From positions 1 through 40,942 of the forward strand of contig QYQM01000018.1 of NCBI GenBank assembly GCA_007280905.1: a DNA stretch of 40,942 nucleotides, given 5' to 3'. The notes under the pieces were generated by a model. That model was not told where the DNA came from. It saw only the letters and a list, made by a program, of their open reading frames with translations, and searched no databases. Below, in pieces: positions 7,353 through 15,118 of this stretch. The position numbers and the translations under genes were made by a program. Position 1 is the first letter of the stretch; each line of letters begins with the position of its first letter. This stretch comes from Porphyromonadaceae bacterium (GTDB lineage Bacteria > Bacteroidota > Bacteroidia > Bacteroidales > UBA12481).

Positions 7353-7590
7353 TGAAATAAATACCTGGTTGTACGACATTTTGCAATCGGCAAAAGAAAT
7401 TGAGAGTTATTTTGATGACAAAGCGAAGATTTTCGAGGATTACAAAAAAGATATTAAAACAAAACGGGCTGTCGAGCGAAATCTGGAGATTATTGGGGAG
7501 GCAATTAATCGTATATTAAAGAAAGATTTTACAAGCATCAGACGGCATATTAATCGGATTGATGGGTATGGGCTGAAGCTACCTCCTTAA
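7345..7590 (+). pseudogene. Truncated HEPN-domain toxin (HepT-like, DUF86)
   Basis: The start is ATG 7345 (MDNEINTWLYDILQSAKEIESYF), overlapping the restored MNT gene. The central signature KRAVERNLEIIGEAINRILK is family-typical. HEPN RNases need R-x4-6-H, usually written R-N-x-I-x-H-G-Y. Here the sequence reads INRIDGYG and stops after 81 residues, so the catalytic His is missing and the last helix is lost. A normal member has about 110-120 residues. The toxin is therefore expected to be inactive, which fits the broken antitoxin beside it. Confidence 0.7.
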
Positions 7591-7647
7591 AAGAAAAAAC
7601 CCCGACTAACGCAAAAACTCCGGTACCCTTGATTAATTGGCATCCGG

Positions 7648-8997
7648 TTACAGGTATTCCTTCGGGAATTTCCAGGGTGAGCGGTATTCCGGTAGTGCTA
7701 GTTCAGAAGCTTCTTTATCTCCGATGATTGTTTCTTTTTCTGGATCGAACCGGATCGAACGTCCAAGTTTGAGGGATAATATACTGAGTGCCAGGGGAAC
7801 ATCAACCCGGACATGGTAACCCGGGTTGCATGAAGGTTGCTTTTCTGACTGGATACATTCGAGCCATTCGAGTTCATGACCAGGTGATGGCGGGATAGAT
7901 TTCGGCGGAGTCTGCATTCCATTCATCCGGTCACCTTCCGGCAAAATTACATGATTGTCGTAGTCGGTATGCAGTGTGCCGTTGACGCCATGGAAATAAA
8001 TTCCCAGCCTGCGCCTGCTCTCCTGACCACGTAAAAAGTCGAACCCATAACTGTTCGTCGAAGATTGCATCCAACTCATAGTAAGGTTAGGATAGCGCAT
8101 GATAACCTCATGGTTATCGTAAGCATCACCGTCATCTTTGATGATGAAACGTCCGCCTGATGCACTGACCTCTGTTGGGAATCCCAGATCAAGCGCCCAT
8201 ATTGGCAAATCAATGATGTGCGGAGCCATGCCGGGCGTCCAGCCACCGCTGAAATCCATCCAGAAACAATGGAAGAAGGCATCTTTGACCAGATTAGGGT
8301 TGAAGGGTTGCATCCGTGCCGGTCCCACCCACATATCCCAGTCCATTCCATTGGGTACCTTATTAGTGTTATTACCCAAGCCAATACCATCAGGAGCTTC
8401 GTTCATAACAAAAAATGTTCGCACAGTACCAATGTCGCCGAGATTTCCGGAGCGGATTAACTCAACAACACGACGGTAATTCTCGCTGGCGTGAATCTGC
8501 GTACCGATCTGACAGATGATATTGTGCTTTTTAACCGCATTACGCACCGCAAGGCTTTCTCCCAGGTGCATCGTCATCGGCTTCTGCAGGTATATGTCCT
8601 TGCCTGCCTCGCAAGCGGCGATGGCCATGATGGCATGCCAATGTGCCGGTGTAGCAATAATCACTGCATCAAGATCTTTTTGGAGAAGCATTTCCCTGAA
8701 ATCAGTATAACCGGTGCAAGTATCCTTGAATTTTTCAACGACGGGATCTAATCGTTCTTTCCAAACATCGCACGCAGCGGTCACTACAACATCAGGTTGA
8801 GATGCACAGACGTTCAAACTCGCATTGCCCAGACCGCCACATCCAATAACCCCAAGATTAATACGATCACTGGGTGCGACGTTCTGTCCGTTAAGAAAAG
8901 AAGATTGCATAATAATGGGTGCTGCGATGGCTGCGGTACCTGTGGTTTTTAGGAACTGGCGACGTGTTAAGGGTGGTTTGGTCGTATTCGTTTTCAT
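7648..8997 (-). CDS. Gfo/Idh/MocA family oxidoreductase, Tat-exported
   Basis: This 449-residue protein opens with a twin-arginine signal (TRRQFLKTTGTAAIAAPI, residues 11-28). The Rossmann fold follows, with NLGVIGCGGLGNASLN (about 47-62), then the family EKP-like motif QKPM and the catalytic-region GGWTPGMAPHIIDLP. These proteins use NAD(P) to oxidise or epimerise sugars and related polyols, and the Bacteroidota periplasmic forms often act on glycans. The substrate is not readable here. It lies 64 bp downstream of a DUF6807 gene on the same strand; this pair recurs in carbohydrate gene clusters, so co-transcription with the DUF6807 and PorV-like genes is likely. Confidence 0.9.
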   Translation of the reverse strand: MKTNTTKPPLTRRQFLKTTGTAAIAAPIIMQSSFLNGQNVAPSDRINLGVIGCGGLGNASLNVCASQPDVVVTAACDVWKERLDPVVEKFKDTCTGYTDFREMLLQKDLDAVIIATPAHWHAIMAIAACEAGKDIYLQKPMTMHLGESLAVRNAVKKHNIICQIGTQIHASENYRRVVELIRSGNLGDIGTVRTFFVMNEAPDGIGLGNNTNKVPNGMDWDMWVGPARMQPFNPNLVKDAFFHCFWMDFSGGWTPGMAPHIIDLPIWALDLGFPTEVSASGGRFIIKDDGDAYDNHEVIMRYPNLTMSWMQSSTNSYGFDFLRGQESRRRLGIYFHGVNGTLHTDYDNHVILPEGDRMNGMQTPPKSIPPSPGHELEWLECIQSEKQPSCNPGYHVRVDVPLALSILSLKLGRSIRFDPEKETIIGDKEASELALPEYRSPWKFPKEYL

Positions 8998-9061
8998 AAC
9001 TTTGGTTTTAGTGATGATGGATTAGTATGGTTTGTTTTCACAAATAGGGACATAGTTAATG

Positions 9062-10108
9062 CTATTTTGTCGGTTCCGATTCCGGAAATGTGAAAGTCGG
9101 CTGAAGCGTCACCTCTGAATTAAAGGCATCCCACAACTTTGAGGGCAGATTACGGTCAGGTTTGATCCCGGCATGGATAAAAAGTCGGTAACGCAGTATC
9201 AGTGGCTTGCCGCGAACCAAGTTGTAACGCGTGCCAGTAGCTGGAAAAGTCGGTTGACACCAGGATAGTTCAGGATACTGAACCCATTGGCCCGGATAGT
9301 CGGGATTTTGTTTATGCTGTAAAACCATGAGCCCGGACGTTGTGTCGGCTCCGGCAAATAATCCGCTCAAGTCCGACCATGCACGCCTGGGGACCACATT
9401 TGACGAATCGGAAAAAACGGAAATTTCCTGTAGTTTAGGTGTCTGCATTCGCACGTTCAGACCTCCGTATAAAGAAGTTTCACGACGGGCAATTGTAATG
9501 CTATCCTTTAGTGCAACAAACCGGAACGCAAGATCAATGATTCTGCCCTGCGCCGTTGAGCGATAGGCCCGGATGACTGCCACCTCCCGCACGATTGGTT
9601 CACGATCTTCCCACATCCATAGGTTTTCTGCCTCTATTTGGGCAAATACTGGTCCGTTTTGAAGTTCTATCTTGCCGGTAGGCCGGGCAAAAACGATCTG
9701 CAACGCGTGAAGATCGCCACGTTTGCTACCGAAATTCACCTCAGGCCAGGCCCAATAAATACCACGATGATGGGGATGATCCTTGGACCAATCACGTGTT
9801 AAAACCTCCCCACCCGGTCCGTAAAGCGGGTGGATGTAGTTGCTGCGCGGGACAGCATAAATGCTTGGATTCGCCATAAAAGTGTCATTAGGTGCAACAA
9901 TGTAGCGGTTCGCAGCTAACGTATCAAAAGCGTCTTTCTCGCAGACGGTCTTGTAGTTGTAGCGAAGCACCGGCTTGCCTTTATCGGATATGGTAATCTG
10001 CCCGCTTACCGGGTCTTGGTTTGCCTGCATGGCAGTCCCGAATCTGGATTCACATGATGCACATGCGGCTACTCCTAAGAGGAGGATATAAAACTGTGAC
10101 TTTTTCAT
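9062..10108 (-). CDS. DUF6807 (PmoA-like) family exported protein
   Basis: This 348-residue protein has an N-terminal signal ending in a lipobox-like LLGVAACASC (C16 or C19 could be lipidated). The core carries the family hallmark HPLYGPGGEVLTRDW plus HPHHRGIYWAWPEVN near residues 92-125. Members are annotated as PmoA-like by historical name only; there is no sign of methane monooxygenase function. They usually accompany Gfo/Idh/MocA oxidoreductases in sugar catabolism, as here. The start codon overlaps the stop codon of the upstream PorV-like gene by one base (TGATG), indicating translational coupling. Confidence 0.85.
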   Translation of the reverse strand: MKKSQFYILLLGVAACASCESRFGTAMQANQDPVSGQITISDKGKPVLRYNYKTVCEKDAFDTLAANRYIVAPNDTFMANPSIYAVPRSNYIHPLYGPGGEVLTRDWSKDHPHHRGIYWAWPEVNFGSKRGDLHALQIVFARPTGKIELQNGPVFAQIEAENLWMWEDREPIVREVAVIRAYRSTAQGRIIDLAFRFVALKDSITIARRETSLYGGLNVRMQTPKLQEISVFSDSSNVVPRRAWSDLSGLFAGADTTSGLMVLQHKQNPDYPGQWVQYPELSWCQPTFPATGTRYNLVRGKPLILRYRLFIHAGIKPDRNLPSKLWDAFNSEVTLQPTFTFPESEPTK

Positions 10109-11274
10109 CAGATAGATAAGTTGATTTCAAACTGAATGGTATTACCCGACTTCGGATACTTATTGACAGGTATCAGGTAGGAAATGCTGATCCGGCACTG
10201 GTTAGTATCAGCCGGGCCGATTTTAACCCTGCCTGACAAACCAGCTGTAAAGAATTGGTGATTTCCCTTGGTGGGTTGCTGCCTGAAATAACCTAGTCCG
10301 GCTGAAATAAAATGATACTTGTACACAATACCAACTGAATGGGTTATTTCATTGAACTCCTCTTGATAACCTCCCGGGCCATCGTAAAAAGATTGTATCA
10401 TCCCTCTGAAAACACCGACATTTGGATCGTATCCTGCCTGAATAACAGGATCGCCATTGAGGTCAACCGAGTCAGAATAATACACAGGCGGGGTAGGAAC
10501 CAGGAGTTTAGAAACCTCATAAGAAAGAGAAATACTCTGTTGTTCCTTTAAATTGACCCGAAGGCCATAACCCGCGGTCAGGGTGATCGGGATGAAATCT
10601 TTGTCCGAATTTTGGGTGTAGCTAATTTTGCTGCCTGCGTTTTTTAAGGAGATGCCTAAAAAATGATCCATTTGGCCATTTCGGCCGGGAAATTGTTTGG
10701 CAAAACCCAAATCTATGGCAATTGCCCTAACAGGATGTGTTGAAATACTGCCGACGTTTTGTCCACCAACCAGGTCGCTGGATATATACTTAATACCAAT
10801 TCCGATACCGGTTAGCCGATCAATATTATACGTATAGAAAATGGTACCTGCAAACTCCGATGGGCTAAAATGCCGGGTAGTATTGCCAACAACCGCTGTA
10901 TAAGAACCCAATGAAAAAAAGCGGAAGTTCATGCCGATAGAATGCTTGCCATTCAACCTGTAACACCCTCCCAGACCATAAAGGTTCATATCGGGAATCC
11001 GGTTTCTTAACCAGGGTACAAAATCAATGGTTGATTGGAACCTGGCATGATCCAATGCTAAAAGACCCGGGTTCCCGTAAATTCCCGGCCCTGACGTACC
11101 ATCGGGAACCGAAGTGATAACACCATTGATAGATGGACTTTGAGGGATCGTGAGGAAGGGTACGGCAACTGTTAGGAGATTGATGGTTCCGGATAGATCA
11201 TGAGTCGTAATCTGACCCATAGTGATTTGCATGGATGCAAAAAACAAAACCGTTGTTATTGTTTTGTGCTGCAT
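10108..11274 (-). CDS. PorV-like type IX secretion outer-membrane protein
   Basis: This is a 388-residue beta-barrel with a signal peptide (cleavage near MTMGQ). It resembles PorV/LptO of the FadL-like group: LTVAVPFLTIPQSP near the N-terminus, NFRFFSLGSYTAV, FSPSEFAGTIFYTYNIDRLTG and IGIKYISSDLVGG all match the PorV layout. PorV normally shuttles T9SS cargo to the attachment complex. This copy lacks the conserved glycine-rich segment that usually follows the PFL motif; it reads SINGVITSVPDGTSGPG instead. It heads an apparent operon with DUF6807 and oxidoreductase genes instead of secretion genes, so it may be a paralogue with a specialised role. Confidence 0.75.
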   Translation of the reverse strand: MQHKTITTVLFFASMQITMGQITTHDLSGTINLLTVAVPFLTIPQSPSINGVITSVPDGTSGPGIYGNPGLLALDHARFQSTIDFVPWLRNRIPDMNLYGLGGCYRLNGKHSIGMNFRFFSLGSYTAVVGNTTRHFSPSEFAGTIFYTYNIDRLTGIGIGIKYISSDLVGGQNVGSISTHPVRAIAIDLGFAKQFPGRNGQMDHFLGISLKNAGSKISYTQNSDKDFIPITLTAGYGLRVNLKEQQSISLSYEVSKLLVPTPPVYYSDSVDLNGDPVIQAGYDPNVGVFRGMIQSFYDGPGGYQEEFNEITHSVGIVYKYHFISAGLGYFRQQPTKGNHQFFTAGLSGRVKIGPADTNQCRISISYLIPVNKYPKSGNTIQFEINLSI

Positions 11275-11471
11275 AATTCAGGTGTTAAAGATCAAAGAAT
11301 TGCTTATTTACATGACAATCTGTATTGTTAACGTATCTGCTAAAAATAAATTGTCCGTCGTTGCCTCTTTGGAGTAGGTCGATTCAGGAACCTGTAAAAA
11401 TTTTGGTGCAAACGGATAACTGGCTAATACGTTGTTCAATTACCTTTAATCCGGATAATAAAAAAATAGCC

Positions 11472-12185
11472 ATGGAAGAAAAAATTCATAAACTCGAGAA
11501 ACAAGTTAAGGCGCTGGCCGGCTTGTCCATGATCTTATTGGTAGCCGTTGTGCTGGCACTGGTGGCAAATCCGTCAAAAGTTGACGATAAGGGCATCCTG
11601 CGTGTGAAAGGTATTATTGTTGAGGATTCAGCTGGTCATGAGAGGATACTGATCGGTGCACCAGTGCCCGCTGCGTCGAACCGGGTCAGAACCGATATCT
11701 CCCGGGTTAAAGCGATCTGGGGCCCTCATTTCCCAAAGAAATACATGGAATGGTACAAGGGATACAACCACTCGGCCAACGGGATCATCATTCTGGATGA
11801 CAACGGCTTCGACCGGATCGCCATCGGTAACCCGACCCCGGATCCCAATATAGGCAAGCGAATCGGTCCGGCAACCGGAATTGAGATCAATGATGAACAG
11901 GGCTTTGAACGAACCGGTTATGGTGTTCTTAACGTGGATGGATTCAACCGGATTGTCCTGGGCCTCGACGGGAAAAACGGGACCGAGGCAGCTACCCTGT
12001 CGGTTGATGATGCCGATGGCAGTGCAGGGTTATCCGTCAATAAGGGTAAAAACCTGATTTACATCGGACAAGTCGATGCATCCGGACTGAAGCCGGAAGG
12101 AGGCAAGAATTTCAGCGGCATGATCCTGAAAGACAGCGTGAACGTGCGATTCATTGAAAGCCAACCGGAAAAAGCCGGGAAATGA
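11472..12185 (+). CDS. Unrecognised membrane-anchored protein with short D-x2-G-x2-R-x3-G repeats
   Basis: This is a 237-residue protein. The start is set at ATG 11472 (MEEKIHKLEKQVKALAG) because a short coiled coil is followed directly by one TM helix (about 17-33), and a longer upstream extension has no coding character. The extracytoplasmic part holds at least four related units: IIVEDSAGHERILIGAP, IIILDDNGFDRIAIGNP, IEINDEQGFERTGYG and VDGFNRIVLGLD. They look like beta-strand/turn repeats of a solenoid or propeller. I do not recognise a family. It converges with the sialidase gene and is not obviously part of an operon. Confidence 0.75.
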   Translation: MEEKIHKLEKQVKALAGLSMILLVAVVLALVANPSKVDDKGILRVKGIIVEDSAGHERILIGAPVPAASNRVRTDISRVKAIWGPHFPKKYMEWYKGYNHSANGIIILDDNGFDRIAIGNPTPDPNIGKRIGPATGIEINDEQGFERTGYGVLNVDGFNRIVLGLDGKNGTEAATLSVDDADGSAGLSVNKGKNLIYIGQVDASGLKPEGGKNFSGMILKDSVNVRFIESQPEKAGK

Positions 12186-12223
12186 AAAAAATTCAGGAAG
12201 CGAAACTGAAATAAACCACGTTC

Positions 12224-12255
12224 TTATTTTAGATTATTACCATTTTCTAAAATAA
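12224..12255. terminator. AT-rich hairpin between convergent genes
   Basis: TTATTTTAGA (12224-12233) pairs perfectly with TCTAAAATAA (12246-12255) around a 12-nt loop. It lies between the convergent repeat-protein and sialidase genes and could act in both directions, but it is weak. Confidence 0.35.
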
Positions 12256-12291
12256 CACTTATTTTCAGACCCGATTGAACTGTATCGTTAA

Positions 12292-13785
12292 CTATTTAAC
12301 TATAATTTTTTCGACAGTTCCTCCGATTTTCAAAAAATAGATTCCGGAAGAAAATCCCTGCAGGGAAAGCTGAATGTGGCTTTCAGAGTTTTTAATCCGG
12401 GTTGAGTTCATCAATTCCCCTTGTGGATTGTAAATTTCAACCAGCGTATTCATTTCAAATGTCCCTGAAACATTCACGACTCCTTCGGCCGGATTAGGAT
12501 AAACTGTATAAGCGGAGGGGTTTTCCACAAAACCGGCAAAGGTATTGATGTTGGAGTTTCTTTTATCGATCCAGGTATCGGCGCCGTTGGTCAGCCAATC
12601 CAGTGAGAAACGAACGAAGTACATCTGGTAGGTTTCATATTCTCCCACTTCGTAATATATTCCTATGGTTCCGTCATTAAGAATACAGAGGGAAGAATAG
12701 GCCGATACACCCGGATAAATGGTTTTCTTTACCGGCCATGATCCCCCTTCGTCATAACTAAGCAAAACGCTGATATTACTGCGCGAGTTGGAAAACGGAA
12801 TGGAATGCAGCAACCTGTTTTTATTGTACCCATCGGAAATCGCTGTGTACCGGATCATATCCCCATTACAGAAAGGATCAGTAATAGCAGGTTGAGGGAA
12901 AGGTACACCCCAGGTCATCCCCTGATCTTTGGAAATGTTGAACATTCTTGTTCCCGCATTGCGGATGCTCATGAGCACATTACCATTTTCCAGTCCCACC
13001 AATTTGGCTTCGTTGCCGTTGGTTGCAGCCCGGTTTGCAGTAACTTTCCAGGTCTGACCATTATCATCAGAATAGATTACGAAATTCGAAATGGCTCTTG
13101 CGCTGGTCTCCCTGACCGGCAGAACTGCCATCAAACGGCCGCTTTTCAACTGGGTTGCGGCTCCGGAAGTCACAAATGCGCCCTGCCAGTTTTGGGTTAC
13201 CGGATTGGACGATTCGGCACCGTAAATCTGCGGGGTAATATCCTGCGGAGTACTCCAGGAAATGCCATTATCGGCGCTTTTCGACTGATACACCCGAATC
13301 GGAGCCGAAGCAGTGGAAGAAAAGAATCCCTTATCGGCAGCAAACAGGCAAATGATCTCTCCATTCTTCCGGTTTACCACGAGGGCCGGATCGCCAAATC
13401 CGATGTCGGTTCCCTCACCGGCAATGGTAAGTGCATGGCTCCAGGTCTGGCCTTTGTTAATACTGCACCGGATTACCACATCGATATGCCTGGGCAGGTC
13501 GAATGGGCTGTTCCAACGCTTGTCGGTAGCTGTAACCAGAGAACCATCTCTGGCTGTAACAATGGCCGGTATCCGGTAGTAGTTCGATCCTGCGTCACCA
13601 CCTGAAAAAAGCAACTTATTGGTTAACAAAATCGTACGCGAACCCGGCACGTCGGGCACGAAAACCACAGAGCCATCACCGGTGGTATAGGATATAACCG
13701 AAGCTTGAACCTGGTTACCCTCCCGGGCATGGGAGCTGATATTGGCTGTAATCCAGAAATAGTTTTCGCCTGATGTCAGCTTCAT
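12292..13785 (-). CDS. Sialidase (BNR) catalytic part with T9SS sorting domain, separated from its N-terminus by an in-frame stop
   Basis: The 497 codons from ATG 13785 encode the sialidase propeller: the RIP motif in YYRIPAIV, Asp-box repeats (S/Y-x-D-x-G-x-x-W) including INKGQTW, ADNGISW, SDDNGQTW, KDQGMTW and YDEGGSW, and a C-terminal type IX sorting domain (VYPNPAEGVVNVSG to KIIVK). The protein would cleave terminal sialic acids from host or dietary glycans at the cell surface. The true reading frame continues upstream without interruption for 57 codons (13786-13956, starting SESVKSITVVFSG, like the BNR-associated N domain) up to a TAA at 13957-13959. Beyond it, in the same frame, lies the LamG-like part. 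ATG 13785 falls inside a domain, has no signal peptide and is unlikely to be a real start. Confidence 0.85.
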   Translation of the reverse strand: MKLTSGENYFWITANISSHAREGNQVQASVISYTTGDGSVVFVPDVPGSRTILLTNKLLFSGGDAGSNYYRIPAIVTARDGSLVTATDKRWNSPFDLPRHIDVVIRCSINKGQTWSHALTIAGEGTDIGFGDPALVVNRKNGEIICLFAADKGFFSSTASAPIRVYQSKSADNGISWSTPQDITPQIYGAESSNPVTQNWQGAFVTSGAATQLKSGRLMAVLPVRETSARAISNFVIYSDDNGQTWKVTANRAATNGNEAKLVGLENGNVLMSIRNAGTRMFNISKDQGMTWGVPFPQPAITDPFCNGDMIRYTAISDGYNKNRLLHSIPFSNSRSNISVLLSYDEGGSWPVKKTIYPGVSAYSSLCILNDGTIGIYYEVGEYETYQMYFVRFSLDWLTNGADTWIDKRNSNINTFAGFVENPSAYTVYPNPAEGVVNVSGTFEMNTLVEIYNPQGELMNSTRIKNSESHIQLSLQGFSSGIYFLKIGGTVEKIIVK

Positions 13786-13956
13786 GTCGCCGGTAACGGT
13801 TGTTTTAACTCTGACGGGAGTTGAAAATCCGAACAGCGTGGCCGTTTTCAGATTTAACCTTTCGGATGTACCATTATGGTAGACTTTCAGGGTTGAAACA
13901 TCTGAAACATCACGGGTCCCCGAAAAAACGACAGTAATGCTTTTTACGCTTTCGGA

Positions 13957-14787
13957 TTAAGATTCGGCATTAATCCGGAAAGCAATCAATCGTTCATTAA
14001 CATTGCCAATTCCAACGGGCAGCCGGGTTTTTATTACACGGATTCCATAACCGAAAAGTTGTCCGTTGTGGCCCTTGCCCGATACGTCGGGAACGTTATT
14101 GTTATTTATATTTTCAAAATCGTAAGCTGCTACCAGACCATTGTTGTTGGCCCTGGCAGCGGTGCGGTCAGCCAATACCTCCATACCGGACAATGCCCTC
14201 TTCCATATCCGCAGTTCATCAAACTGGCCAGGCCAGAACTGAAATAAGGTTGGATTGGAAGCATCGGTCCAGCCGCACCCTACTGTTAAATCGTAGAGAT
14301 TTTCCACGGTACGGCGGCCAATGGCAGAGTTGGCAACTGTATTAAGCAACTCCCCATTGATATAGACTTTTGAGTTTTTATCGGCAGCGTTGTAAACCCA
14401 GGCTAAATGAACCCATTTGCCGGCTTCAAGGTTTGTAATGTAAGGGGCTCCCAGATTGGTATTTTCGGCGTTTCGCAAGGTAAGGGCAAAATTGGGGGCT
14501 GAAGCCGTATTGTAGGTAAACAGTTCATATCTGCCACCGGGAATAAGTAAATTCCCCTTTGAAACAATGCTATATTGAGCGTTAAAATCATCCGGGATAA
14601 TACGGCAGGACAGGGTATAACTTTCGCCATTCGCAATATTAAAATCGGAATGATTTGGTATTGCCAGATGCTGGTCAATGCCATTCAACTTGAGAAATTT
14701 CCCTTCCGGCGCAATTTGAGCCAGAGCTAAATGGCCTGGCAAAATACAAATGGCACCTAAAAATGAGAAGAGCAAAAATTTCTTCAT
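13957..14787 (-). CDS. LamG-like N-terminal part of the split sialidase gene
   Basis: The start is placed at ATG 14787 (MKKFLLFSFLGAICILPGHLALAQ), which gives a clean signal peptide; an upstream in-frame ATG at 14847 adds only a poor extension. Residues about 30-230 form a concanavalin/LamG jelly-roll carbohydrate-binding module (WVHLAWVYN, KVYINGEL, FDELRIWKRALSG, VAAYDFE). The reading frame ends at TAA 13957 after VNERLIAFRINAES, in the middle of the linker to the sialidase N domain. The sequence downstream continues in the same frame. Alone it would be a secreted binding module without a T9SS signal. LamG-sialidase fusions are common in Bacteroidota, which supports one original gene of about 830 codons. 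Confidence 0.8.
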   Translation of the reverse strand: MKKFLLFSFLGAICILPGHLALAQIAPEGKFLKLNGIDQHLAIPNHSDFNIANGESYTLSCRIIPDDFNAQYSIVSKGNLLIPGGRYELFTYNTASAPNFALTLRNAENTNLGAPYITNLEAGKWVHLAWVYNAADKNSKVYINGELLNTVANSAIGRRTVENLYDLTVGCGWTDASNPTLFQFWPGQFDELRIWKRALSGMEVLADRTAARANNNGLVAAYDFENINNNNVPDVSGKGHNGQLFGYGIRVIKTRLPVGIGNVNERLIAFRINAES

Positions 14788-14879
14788 AGGTTTAGATTTT
14801 TTGCATCCGCTATAAATATATACATGTATGCATATATATTGCTCCAAATTTGGTCAGATTTTTGAAAAAAAAGACTGGT

Positions 14880-15026
14880 TTATTTTCCGTTTACGAGTGC
14901 ATGTGAAACCTTTTCCATCCGGATCGCCGGGATGCCCGGTTTATTTGGCGCATTGGTGGCAGTGAAGCCATCGAGCAACCGCCCGTCGATCACCATTCGC
15001 CCGGCGGCAGGTAAACCATCCCGCAT
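14880..15026 (-). pseudogene. Short coding-like remnant, probably the C-terminus of a lost gene
   Basis: This 48-codon frame from ATG 15024-15026 has a strongly protein-like composition (GRMVIDGRLLDGF, NKPGIPAIRMEKV) and stays open upstream of the ATG for several more codons. It lies in the 270-bp space between the sialidase locus and the C69 peptidase gene. I do not recognise the family. It lacks an obvious ribosome binding site and is more likely a 3-prime gene fragment than a small protein. Confidence 0.35.
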
Positions 15027-15086
15027 TACTGAAAAACATGCTTGAAAAACTAAGTGGAACTTATTGAATTTGACTAATCAAAAGGT

Positions 15087-15094
15087 TATCTTTG
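15087..15094 (+). promoter_or_regulatory. Predicted -7 element of the C69 peptidase gene
   Basis: TATCTTTG matches TAnnTTTG and would give a leader of roughly 20 nt before ATG 15119. A weak ATTG lies about 20 bp further upstream. Confidence 0.5.
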
Positions 15095-15118
15095 AAAATA
15101 TGCTAAACAGTTGCGAAA

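Noticed and set aside
9062-10108. Particulate methane monooxygenase subunit (PmoA)
   Set aside because: The PmoA-like family name is historical; the sequence is a DUF6807 soluble exported protein without TM helices or copper-site motifs.
12805-13605. Long plus-strand open frame opposite the sialidase gene
   Set aside because: It is antisense to a clear BNR propeller, has no recognisable domain or promoter, and reflects codon bias of the real gene.
12292-13785. An independent sialidase gene starting at ATG 13785
   Set aside because: The ATG lies inside a conserved domain, lacks a signal peptide, and the same frame continues upstream to the TAA and beyond.
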